Part shown: piece by piece, positions 23,646 to 35,600 of the stretch
Layout: each line of letters starts with the position of its first letter
How positions within the stretch are numbered: the stretch's first letter is position 1
Assembly: GCA_963965975.1 (NCBI GenBank)
Contig: OZ014411.1
Coordinates: forward strand, 6,991,001 to 7,055,000
DNA length: 64,000 nt
Origin: Xestospongia bergquistia
Taxonomy: Eukaryota; Porifera; Demospongiae; Haplosclerida; Petrosiidae
Reading direction: 5' to 3'
Notes under the pieces: model-generated
Told to the model about the DNA's origin: nothing
The model's database searches: none
The model's input: only the letters and a program-made list of their open reading frames with translations
Translations under genes and position numbers: made by a program

Positions 23646-25286
23646 ATGGCTGAGCCCTTAACTCTCAGTGTTTCTCTTCTTTTGTTCAAGTTAACTAAAG
23701 TAGTAGATTGGTATGTACTGGGTTTACATCTTAATATTCCGAAACATGAACTGGATAAAGTTCAGAAGCAATTCTTACTAAATGAGGGAGTAGAGCGATG
23801 TAAAGCAGAGATGTTAGATATGTGGTTGAAGAAGGAGGAAGAACCTCACTGGAGAGTAATAGTAGATGCTTTAGAGAAAATGAAGAACTATGAACTAGCA
23901 CAGGAGTTAAGACATCTATATCTTGATGAGGATGGTCTTCAGTCTATAGCTCCAACAGTACAACATGCTAGATTTACTACTAAAGACTCAACTATGAATA
24001 ATGTCATCTTGGTAAAGAAACCAGTCATCAAAGCCTTCTCCCGATTAGAGTCCAAGTTTGCGAAAGTTGTTACTGATATGAAGTGTAGTCTTGAAGCCAA
24101 TAAAATTGTACTTGTAGATCTACATCGCTACATTAAGACACGACTAAATTTACAAGATTTTCCTATAGCAAAATGTTTTGATGAATTATTTGATGACATA
24201 GCTCGATCTTACTACAGCTTCCTTAATATATCTCTTATAGAGAATATTATTGATGAGTTTCTTGATGGTAGTCCAGTACAAGCTTGTCTACAAGAATACG
24301 AGAGAGAGCTGGATTTGTTCAAGAGTTCTACTAATATGGAAGAACTTGTTGATACTGTGGTAACCTCTGTACAGAAAGAAAAAGGCACAGCAATAGTAGT
24401 ATTGAAGTTAGAAGGGTGTTGGTTAAATGTGACATTGAAGCGTTTCCAACAGTTAGTGGAGGAAATTTTTTCAGAAAAAAGTCAGTGTTTACATCTTGTC
24501 CGAGTTGAGCGAGGTTGTGTATGTATTCAGTGGACAGTTAATGAATGTGTAGTCTCTTCTCTTGTCTCTTTTACAAATCAGAAGATAGACTTTATGAAGT
24601 ATGTTGGTGTTATTAAATTGACAATAGATGATGTAGCAGTATTTCAACAGAAGAGTAAAGACATCACTTCCCTGTCTTCTCTTCTTGTAAAGGCAATCAA
24701 ATGTTGTAGTATTGATGTTGTGTGCTTTCTTCTATCTATTGGTGTTGATCCCAACACTAAAGATGACAAAGGGTATTCAATTCTATTATGCTCATCTATT
24801 TTAGCGCATGATCCATCAGAAAGAGACAAGTACTATAATGATCATTGAAGCTCTTTTAAATGCTGGAGCCGATCCTAATGTCACTGACAATGAAGGACAC
24901 ACTGCATTGCTTTTTATTATAGTGTGCTTCATGCATCTCCAAATATTGTTAAACTTTTATTGGATTATAAAGCTGATCCAAATATTCATCCAAATGATTA
25001 CTCACCTCTTAGGTTATCAGCTCAAGAAGAAGATGATCATGAAATCGTCTCCTACTTGTTAGATGCCGGAGCTAATCCTAATGTATTGGATTATAAAGGA
25101 GATACTCCACTAATCGTAGCTTGTCGTAATGGTAACAAATCAGTTGTATTGAAGCTACTGACACATAAGGCCAATCCTAATTTGCAAGGAAAAAATGGGT
25201 GGACTGCCTTGATGTCTGCAATTAAGTTTAAGCAATTAGCTATTGTAAAGATTCTTACTGATCATGATGCTAGGAGCTCAAGTTAA
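23646..25286 (+). CDS. Death-domain / ankyrin-repeat protein with two compensating frame breaks
   Basis: The start MAEPLTLSVSLLL is followed by a Death domain at about residues 15-90 (VVDWYVLGLHLNI, CKAEMLDMWL, then ALEKMKNYELAQEL). An uncharacterised region of about 250 residues comes next (motifs YSFLNISLIENIIDEFL, LQEYERELDLFKSST), then at least four ankyrin repeats (GVDPNTKDDKGYS, ALLNAGADPNVTDNEGHTAL, LLDYKADPN, LLDAGANPNVLDYKGDTPLI, GWTALMSA). The frame is open from 23646 to 24848. Near 24840 the ankyrin sequence continues one frame later, and it returns to the first frame near 24900. Total length is about 546 residues. The two breaks may be sequence errors or early decay. Such architectures act as intracellular adaptors in death or immune signalling. 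The role here is inferred. Confidence 0.75.
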
Positions 25287-25555
25287 CACATAACAAATAC
25301 ACTTTGTATAAAACTATATATCATACAATACTTACTAAATATGATTCATATATGACATATATATTACTTCTATAGTTCACAGATAGTAGATATCTGACTA
25401 TACCATACTTTTTCAAACCATATCATAATTGTTAATTTTATATATATTCACATTTTATGGGGTCATTCTCAACAGTGATAGTTTATCTGGTATATAAATT
25501 GAGTAAAGATAACTTTTTTAAGTTTTGGGAACATGGCAAATATTTATAAATATTG
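25287..25555. other. 3' flank of the Death/ankyrin gene
   Basis: AT-rich, with no features beyond the presumed 3' UTR. Confidence 0.4.
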
Positions 25556-26022
25556 TAGAGTTCTTTATTGATGCTGGAGGTCATGATTCTTTAGTACATA
25601 GCTAAATTTAGTCAGCCAGACAACTTAAATGTTGTTCAATATTTGCTTAAAAATAGAGCTGATTTTAATAGTGGATGAGCTTTTGATTTATATCCCTCAC
25701 CTGATCCATCCATCCTCTATCTTTCACTGATGTAGTTGCTGTTCATGAAATAAGTAACACACCTCTATGATATGTGAACAGAGATTTGAGATGATATAGT
25801 AAAATACTTTTAAAGTTAAATGTTTAATTAAAACTCAAACTCAACTAGTATTTGGCAGTACAGTATTAAATATTACTGTCCTGGCCTCAAAAATATTAAT
25901 ATAGGATGGTCACTGCTATCTACTGTTACTGATACCCATCATGTTGATAGTACAGGCCACAAGACATTGGATTATGTACTCATAACCAACAATCTCAAAT
26001 TACCCAATTACTCTTATTACTG
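25556..26022 (+). pseudogene. Decayed ankyrin-repeat fragment
   Basis: Fragments such as EFFIDAGGHDS, NVVQYLLKNRADFN and a relic of the terminal repeat (ATSHKTLDYVLITNN-like) are interrupted by stops and frame changes. The downstream flank to about 26290, with CAGTCAAACACACTTAAG, resembles 23300-23420. It probably descends from a Death/ankyrin family member. Confidence 0.6.
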
Positions 26023-26439
26023 TCAATTAGGCAGTGTACAGACAATGTGAAATCAAACCAGAGAAGTAAATATCCAAAACTCCCAACTGATGACCATTTG
26101 TATATGTATGAGGATTTTGAACTGCCATCACATTCTTTCCATTGATGAGATACGACATTCTCTACCTCTACAAGGAACAGTCAAACACACTTAAGATAAA
26201 GACATCACAAGTCAACAGCAAAACAGTATAAAATGTGTATTGAAATTGAAAGATTTTAAAGTAAAGTTTGTGCTTTGCAATAATTTAGGGTGAATAGAGT
26301 ACAGCATACAACAACAACAACACTAAATACATTTCTTTGCTTGCTAAGTTTGGCAGTGTATTTTACACTATCTATTTTTAATTTCTATAGTGTGCTATAA
26401 ATAGCATACTGTGCTGTTTACATAGCCTCATATGTCAAG

Positions 26440-27097
26440 ATGGCTGAGCCCTTATCTCTCAGTATCTCTCTCCTTTTGTTCTAGTTAACTAAAGTAGTAG
26501 ATTGGTATGTACTGGGTCTACATCTTAATATCACAAACTATGAACTGAATAATACTCAGATGCAGTTCTTACTAAATGAGGGAATAGAGCAATGTAAAGC
26601 AGAAATGTTAATGTACATGATTTATGAAAAAGGAAAAAACCTCATTGGAGAATGATAGTAAACATGCTTTAGAGAAAATGAAGAACCATGAACTAGCTCA
26701 GGAATTAAGACATCTATATCTTGAGCCTCAGTTTACAGCTTCAATTGTAAATGAGGCTCCAAATAGTGTAAATGATCCAACAAGAGTTAATTGTATATTA
26801 GTTAAGAAACCTGTGATCAAAATTTTTTTCTATCTGATGAGTCAAAATTTGCCAAATGTATCACAGACATCAAGTCTGGTAAAACAAAAAAGTCCTCATA
26901 TTTCTAGATCTTTACTGCTACATCAAGACATGGCTGGAAATTAAAGATTTACCTACTCCTTTCTAATCTTGATGAATTGTTTGATACCATATAGTTTGAT
27001 ATTATTATATCTTCCTTAATATATCTCTTATAGACAATATTATTGATGACTTTCTTGATTGTAGTCCAGTACAAGCTTGTCTACAAGAATAAGAAAG
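26440..27097 (+). pseudogene. Death-domain gene copy, broken
   Basis: The ATG at 26440 begins MAEPLSLSISLLLF and then hits TAG at 26482, where the intact copy has AAG. Further indels disrupt the Death domain. Recognisable pieces include NHELAQELRHLYLE and CILVKKPVIK, then the YSFLNISLIE-like block and a TAA replacing a Tyr codon near 27090. Similarity to the 23646 gene ends there and the ankyrin part is missing. It is a third member of the local array, clearly inactive. Confidence 0.85.
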
Positions 27098-28860
27098 AGA
27101 GAGAGTAGGAATAATATTGATTACAAACCCCAAAAATTCATGTGTGTTGCCCAAACGATCCTACTTACTGATTCACCATGTGGGACCTCTGACTTAGTAT
27201 CCAGGATTCCCTGCTATTGCTAGCTAGGACCATGCATCTATATGGATTGGTAACCCTCGTTCAAAGACAAGGTAATCCTAGCTGGAGTGTCATCCCTCAC
27301 TTCAAACCAGGTGTACTGAGATTCAAGATCTGTGGTCTATCATTGTCAAGTAGAACTAGATCTACTAATACACCAAACCTCTTCATGTTTAAAGGGAGAC
27401 TATTAGCCATATCCTAGCAGCTAGTCTGCCCTGCAGGGATATCCTACCAAAGGTATGCTGATAACCAACTCAGAGGTCATAATGACTCTCAGACGAAGGC
27501 CTACAACATATATTTTGACTTAACCTGTTTTTGCTTAATTTTTATATGTATCGCAGATTTTGTTTTCATGCTCTTGTGAGCTAATGAACTCATTAACGAT
27601 AATTATGAATATGATTATCAGCACTGAAAAAAAACCCAAAACTATATTTTCATGGGCCAAGAATAAAAGTAATCCAATTTGTACAAACCACTAGTTAATA
27701 ATTATATTGCTTTTAATTATTATTATTTTATTTTACAGGAATCTCATCCTTTTCTACTCCTATTTCTTTTTATTGGTCATTATTATTAATACTTTTAAGA
27801 ACTCAGTGATATTCACTTAGTGATATATTAGTAAAAAATAACAATTAATATTATTATTGTGATACTTGAAATGCAATACTTTTATTTTGTGAAGAAGCAA
27901 AATTTAAAATATCTCACAAGTGATCTCTGTAATATTTCTGAGCATTATAAACAACTTGGAATGAAGGATTAAAAGCATATAATCATACAATTAAGAAGTG
28001 CTCTGAATGTAATTGTTATTTTAACTCTTGTATTCCTCTTGCCTCAGTCTCATTATTCTCATCGTTTTTTTTTTTCACTTGAGCTTACATTTTAATAAAA
28101 CAATATTGTGTATTTGTTTATTAGAATTTATAATAAATATATATTTTTTCATTTATTTACAGTTTTATCAATGTTTATTTTAAGGTGTATAAAAAGAAAC
28201 CATAATAATTCTTACAACAACAATAAATTTTACATTATTAATCATGTAGTTTCTACATTGCAGGCAAACAAATGTCTTCAATTATGCTGTTTAAAATTGT
28301 AAACTTTTTAAACATTATTTACAGGTACAATATGGAAAACTTGTCATGTTCAAAATTATGTATGTTATAACTTACCTCAAGGATGGGAACTGGAAGGGGT
28401 GTGTCAATTGTTGCAAAAGGCCTACTGGTTATTAGCAATGACTTTGAATGCGATGTTTGAAATATTCAAGACTCTGCATTCTATGTTGCAGTGAGTATAA
28501 CCCTATAATAGTTGTTTTAATTACTTGGTAGCTATGTGAAGGCATTCGCCATGGTAACAATAAACCAACAATAGCAGATACATTGTTTTGGTCTTGGCAG
28601 TAGTTATGTGGTGATGATACAAAAAACTCATTAAACTGCTTATTAGCACAAATTAATACATTGAGGTTATAATTACACTAATTAACAAAATCTAACCACA
28701 GTAAATATCATTAACACAATAACTTCCACCTTCACATGTGTGAGCATGGCAACAGCACACAATTCATAATTTTTCAGTCTTTGACCATACATACCTCACC
28801 CATTGAAAACAGAAACACTATTATAATTTTTGCATGTCAGTAAAAAAAGAAATTAAAAAA
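27098..28860. other. Intergenic; includes a GC-richer block at about 27120-27500
   Basis: The block at about 27120-27500 has noticeably higher GC than its neighbours and an open frame (27217-27417) without recognisable domains. The rest is AT-rich with no feature. The block may be foreign or repeat-derived. Confidence 0.35.
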
Positions 28861-29090
28861 ATAGTACAAACTTGTTCTGGCTTCTTCTCATAATACACTT
28901 CTCCTTCTCTCAATGCTAGTTTACCAGCCTTTTTCCTAATGGTTCTCTTCCTGTTAGCAGAACAATCTGAGGCATAAGTTCCATTTTCTATGTTGTTTAT
29001 TGCTTCCTCAGTTAGGTTTTCATCTTCTCTCTGCTGTTACATTGCTTTTTTGACACTTTGAAACTTCACCAGGTGGCTAAAGCTCTCCAT
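28861..29090 (-). pseudogene. Transposon integrase-like N-terminal fragment (KRBA2-like), relic
   Basis: On the minus strand an ATG at 29090 begins MESFSHLVKFQSVKKAM, then an in-frame TAA, then continues in frame with NGTYASDCSANRKRTIRKKA and LALREGEVYYEKK. The pattern of a basic RTIRKKA segment followed by a VYY-K strand resembles the N-terminal part of Gypsy/Ginger-type integrases domesticated as KRBA2-like proteins. It is short, stopped and isolated. Family assignment is from memory and moderate at best. Confidence 0.4.
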
Positions 29091-29685
29091 TTAAGTACAC
29101 ACAACCTAAGAAGTAATAAAATGATTAGTATGTGCTGAATTCTACTTCTCTTTGCCAAATTATTACTGTCTGACATACTCAAACACTTAATTATGTCATA
29201 CATGTACCTCACAAAACAAGATTTCAGTATTATATCATGTGATGTGTAATATTGTGCTCCTTTAACTAAACTCTTTCTCTCTCTTTCTCAGATTCTTACT
29301 ACTTCTGATGGTCATATTATTGAAAATGTTAAATAACAGAAGAATTTTAATGAACAAGGACTTAATTCACACAACTAGAATTATAATTTATAATAAATCA
29401 ATAAACTATAGGTAGTCTCCACTTAATGTACTTGAGATTTATTATCTCTTCTATCAAAGAGAAACTGTCATGTAATTATAGAACTGTTAGGGAACATATT
29501 AAATGTCATAAATCATAAGCTTCAATGCTAGTACATGTGACTTGAATGACAGGAAGTCTATACTACATCAACGCCCTAATCATGAATTATACTGGGTAAT
29601 TAGCTGCTTATGTCATAGATAGAAGGATATCTTTGCTGTTACTCCGTTTCTAGACTCTCTGTTTTCCTTCTGGTCATCTTTTATA
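29091..29685. other. Intergenic; presumed promoter of ACSBG-A
   Basis: Upstream of the ACSBG-A start. No defined core element is recognised. Confidence 0.35.
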
Positions 29686-32600
29686 ATGCCAACAACAAAG
29701 CACTGGACGACAGAACCCGATAAAGAGGCTAATATAAAGGTATAAGAAATATCAGAATATGTTGTAATGTGACGATCTGTATTCAATTAAGTTTGCTCAT
29801 GTGAAGATTATATTTCAGTTCAAGTGTAAATGATCCTTTCATAGATACTCTCATAACTAAGGTTCTTTTAAACATGTCTTTAATTAAAATTGTTTGAAAT
29901 GTTATTTGTAAGACTTACAGGATAGTAGCATTTTAAAAAAGTTGAGTATATCATGTTGATAGCCATGTAGCTGTTTTGGAAGTGAGAATATTTCATTATT
30001 GTTATTACCTAACAGAAATAAAGGCATTCACTAGTTCACAACACTAACATGTTAATGGCTTCATGTAGTATATACAGGTGGTGTAAATACTTAGCAGCTG
30101 TGTACTCATTCCCCTGCCAATAAATTGGTTTCTAAATTAAATTCCTTGCTATTGTAGCTACAACTTGTAACACAACATTGTAACATGATACTATTGAAAG
30201 TGTATAGATAGTATCAGTCTTGTTTTTAGACTAGAGTCAGTCTTATACCCAGACCATAGCACTAGTCTTACCTAGCCTTAATGATGACTAAATTTTCTCT
30301 TTACACTAAGTTAGAGTTCAGTGATATCTAGTGACAATGATATGTCCATGTATGAAAAGATTTATAAACTACCATTTCGAATTTTTCTAAGTCTTTAATA
30401 TCTCATGATTTTATAATAAATGTCTGGTTATGACATTTAGACCAAGAAAGTACTGGACTGCTTTTTTCACTTGAGTGTGCAGCATTCTAGGTACAAGATT
30501 ATTACACACTTATAGTGTATACATGAAATAGTATAGACAATGATTAATAGGAAAAAGAATTGGATATGATCTAATAATATTCTCCTTGGAAATATTGGAA
30601 ATTATGTTATTAGCTGTATATAAACTGTAATTGTTACTAATGTAAACATTATAACTATTATAGCTTGAATATATTGGAAATTATGTTATTAGCTGTATAT
30701 AAACTGTAATTGTTACTAATGTAAACATTATAACTATTATAGCTTGAATATATTGGAAATTATGTTATTAGCTGTATATAAACTGTAATTGTTACTAATG
30801 TAAACATTATAACTATTATAGCTTGAATATATTGGAAATTATGTTATTAGCTGTATATAAACTGTAATTGTTACTAATGTAAACATTATAACTATTATAG
30901 CTTGAATATATTGGAAATTATGTTATTAGCTGTATATAAACTGTAATTGTTACTAATGTAAACATTATAACTATTATAGCTTGAATATATTGGAAATTAT
31001 GTTATTAGCTGTATATAAACTGTAATTGTTACTAATGTAACGTTTTTCTTGTTTTTTTATCAACAACATCTGTTTACTAAGACAACATTTGATGTTTTTT
31101 ATTCCTCATGTTAGTTATCTCTGTCTGGTCCTGGCTCAGCTCCAACAACTACTCTTATTCCAGCATTTTTTAGAACTGTCTCAAAGTTTCCAAACCTTCC
31201 AGCACTGAGGATCAAACGTAATGGCTCGTGGGTTTCCTGGACATATCGTCAATACTACAATGACGTGACTAGAGCAGCTAAGTCCATGATCAAGTTGGGC
31301 ATAGAACCACATCATGGAGTGGGAATACTAGGCTTTAATACTCCTGAATGGTCTATTAGTTACATGGCTAGTATTATGGTATGTCTAACCACTAAATAAT
31401 GAAGAAACCACTTGCTTTTTTGTGTACATATTTTTAATATTCTTCAATTAGATTATCAAAACAGTACATATGTTATGAATTTCTTTTGTGCTTGAAGCTT
31501 GACCATTACAATGATAGTAAATTGTACTTATTGCTATCTTTATATTATAGGTAGGAGGTATTGCTACTGGTGTATACACTACTAACAATGCAGGTACTTA
31601 CTCTATCATTAATTTATTCCTGTTTGTTACTATTAAGTAAAATGGTTGTTACTATATGTAAAGGGTTCATTTTATATGTTTTGAGAACTAGATGTTTTTT
31701 GGTCTTTAATAGCTTACTTCATGCATTGAATTAAGTAGGACAAATGCTTATAATGATTGTTGATGATTTTTTTGTAAAGAGTACTGTATTATGTTGGTAT
31801 TTAGAGACTAGTGTTTACAAATAGACCACATTACATTCAGTTTCTTTTATATTTATATGTCTATTCAAATGTTATTAGTTTGTGAATTCAATTTAGTCTC
31901 TATAATATGGGGCTTGTGCTGTTAGTACATCTAAGCAGTAAGCAAAATGCATGCACATTTAGAATTAGGCATGTTTGTTTATGGTCTGAGGTCAAGGTGT
32001 CTAGCTGTGAATATGGTTAACTATACTATGCAGCTGTGTTATGGTTAAATTTCACATTATATACAACTAGAAATGAATTAGAACTTTTGATTTTTTACTT
32101 GCTATGATTCCTACAGAGGCTTGTCATTATATTGCTGACTGTACAGAAGCTCAATTATTTGTCTGTGAAAATGACAAGCAATTAACGAAAATTGTTGAGG
32201 TATGATCATGCATGCCACAACCTTAACTACATATATAAAATACATTTAAATAAAAATTTCATATAGGAATTATGCTATCATTATCTTGTTTATTGTAAGG
32301 TCTCAAACATGAGGTTATCATTACTAGAAAAATGCTTGTTTATCAATTTTATATGATAAAATTATACACTTTTTGTCATTGTAGGTTAAAGATACTCTAC
32401 CTCACTTGAAAGCCATTGTAAAATATCTTCCTGAGGCTGAGCATCCTCTTGATCAAACATTTAGAGATGCCGGGGTAATAACATGGGAAGAATTCATGGA
32501 AATAGGAAAGGTATGGACTAGTATTTTGTAAGTTTTTTTTATGATTATTTTTGTAGCTCCATAAATGATCATCCTTTAGTTCATTTCAAATATATATTGT

Positions 32601-35600
32601 TAATATTATAACTAATAATAGTAACTAATAGTAGTAACTAATAGTAGTAACTAATAATAGTAACTAATAGTAGTAACTAATAATAGTGTAATAGTTAACT
32701 AAACAATAATCTAGTGACATTACCAGACAATTAAATGAAATTGGGACATAACATAAAAATGAGATGACGCAATGTTTAGTAACACATTAGGATTTGTTAT
32801 TTTCATTCATAGGATGTACCAGACTATGAGGTGTCGTGGAGAATAGAAAGTCAAAAACCTGGTCACTGTGCAAGTCTAATTTTTACTTCTGGTACAACTG
32901 GTCCACCTAAGGTAAGGATGGAGCGTGTTGCTGAAATATTTATTCAACATGTAACTATGTGTAATCTATATAGAGAAATGTTTTCTATAGGGAGTCATGT
33001 TAAGTCATGATAACATTGTCTGGTCAGGAAACACCCTTGCTAAAACATATAGTTGCAGTGAGGTAAGACTACACCTATAATAGGAATTCTGTCCTTTTCA
33101 CTAACATCTTGGTTACCATAGTTTCATCAATACAATATAGGCCCAATACTGAGTTGCCACATCAAACCACTCAGACTCAATATGTGTGTAGCCAGCCGCC
33201 AGTACATTTATATGTATAATACAATACAACTGACATGTACAGTACAATACATGTACATATCAGTTGTAATTAAATTGAACTCATGTGTTACCCATAACTC
33301 ACATATAAATAGTACATGTATATTAGTATGCACGTTTTGTGTGTGTCTGAACAACATGTTTTTCCTGTGCAAGAAGGACTTCAAAGACAATAACAGAGTT
33401 AGTCTAAATGATCTTTAACTATTGTGTGAACATTGTGCATGAAATTTGAGACTTTCTATTAAATCAAATCAATAATGGTAAAGTCAAAGACTTAACAATC
33501 ATTGATTTACTTTGATTGAGCTATTAGCTGTTACAATTGAAATTATAAATGGATCTTAAAGCAGTCTAGATTAATTAATATACCAAGCCTTAAGTTGTGA
33601 CTGCTCTCAAAATTGTTTTCTGTTTATTTTTTCCGAAGAAGTATGTGGTGTACATAGGTTTACTCGCATGTGTAATTGATTTGCTTGTATATGACAAATA
33701 TTATATTATGTCTTCACATTTTACTCATGTTTACACACGAATGACTTGTGAGTTTTCTAAAGTTGTAACTGTAATCTTTGAAGTTTGGCCAATAGTTGAA
33801 GCCATGAACAATAAACGAATGCTAAATTTAATTGAAATATTTTCTATTTATGGCTTCAATTATTGGGCGATAAACTACTAAGATATTTTTTTTGATCTAG
33901 TTGGCTTTATACATATTGAGTTAGACTAGGTTCGGCTTTTTGGTAACTCAGTGTTGGGCTTAATCAAGGCCTCTTTTGAAAGACACATTTCTTCTTAAGT
34001 ATACTAATATTACTAATGGGCCAAAATTAGAGTAGTTTTGTTCTTGTGTATGTCACAGTTTCTATGAATGATCTAGTAATTTTTAAAAAAATAGTTATTT
34101 GTAACTAATATTTTCAAATACATTACTGAAGTTAAAGCATGATTACTTTAATTGTATTAGTGAAAATAATAGTTTATCATTTTGGCACATTTGCTATTCT
34201 ATTGTTATTGTAGACCTGTCTTTATCTACTATACTATCACATTTTACAAGTTAAAAGGTTGGGGTTAAGAATTCTTGACATCGATGCCTCAAAGGCACAT
34301 TCATAGTACAATAACTCATGTCTTGTCCTTTTGATATATATACTCATGTAGCAAAAAAGTTTTTATAGAACAGAGTTTCCAACCTATGAATGATATATCA
34401 CTGTATTATATGTGTTATATATTTCAGATGGATTGTCTTGTCAGTTATTTGCCATTGAGTCATATTGCTGGACAACTTGCTGACATCATTTGTCCAGCAT
34501 TGGCAGGTAGTTGTATTTGGTTTGCACAACCTGATGCTCTCAAAGGAACTCTCAAAGAAACTATTGCAGTAAGCCCCATATATTCATTATTGTTGTTACA
34601 TTTGCATTTGATTGATACATTTTATTTTAATGAAATTATATTAATTTGAAATACACAGGAAGCTCGGCCAACTATTTTCTTCACTGTTCCTCGTGTTTGG
34701 GAAAAATTCAAGGAGGGCATGGAGATTCAGTTGAAAACAGCAACTGGAGTGAAGGCATTCCTTTTTGAAAAAGCAAGAGTAAGTATTACTTTGAATAGTC
34801 TGTTTCTTGCAAGTGGTTTTAGATACAACCTATGTAATGTTAATGTTGACTCTATACTATATGTGACCTTACACTCACTAAACAATACTATTTTCAATTT
34901 TGTAACAGCATTAAGTGTACTTTAATCTGATTCTAAACAATTAAACTCAATAACTGTGACAGCATGCGTCGTTTTGTTTAAAGTCACTAACATCTATCCT
35001 AATAGCATGTCTTGTTGTTATAGCACTTTTTATCTATTTGCTTTCTGTTATATAATAACAGATTATGATATCAATGGCTTAACTAACTATAATGCCATTA
35101 TGTACTGTAAACACACTTGTTCTAGTTGTGGGTTCTGAGACTTCAATCTTCAATAGCTTTTTTAGGTGACAAAAAATGCAATTCATAATTTACTACCTTG
35201 TTTCCTGGACTAGTAATTAAATTTTGCATTTGGTTCCAAGTGACATATACCCGTTACTACTTACAGTAGAGGAGTCATTAGACTTAATATACTGTGTTGT
35301 TACTGCCCGAGAGTACTGTGGTAGTACTATAGCAGAACAATATAGAACAACACTACAGAGTATCTACTCTTAATGAAACTATTATAATCATGTTAAACAA
35401 TAATGTGGAATAACTTTTCCACAGTAAAGTAACAATACAGTGCAGTATCTGCCTTTACAAATAATTAATACCTTTGCTTGCTATAAGTGTACTATTGTTA
35501 TGTACAGTACTGTACATGCATACTTTTTATTGACCTAACCTGTGTTAATCTACAAATATAATGGCTCTTTTTTTGTATTAAGATAATTATCGGTTCATTT

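Noticed and set aside
33182-33881. Short frames in ACSBG-A intron 7
   Set aside because: They lie in an intron of a well-supported gene with no exon signals or domains.
34386-35138. Frames overlapping ACSBG-A exons 8-9 and the following intron
   Set aside because: Coding parts belong to the synthetase exons; the extensions run into introns.
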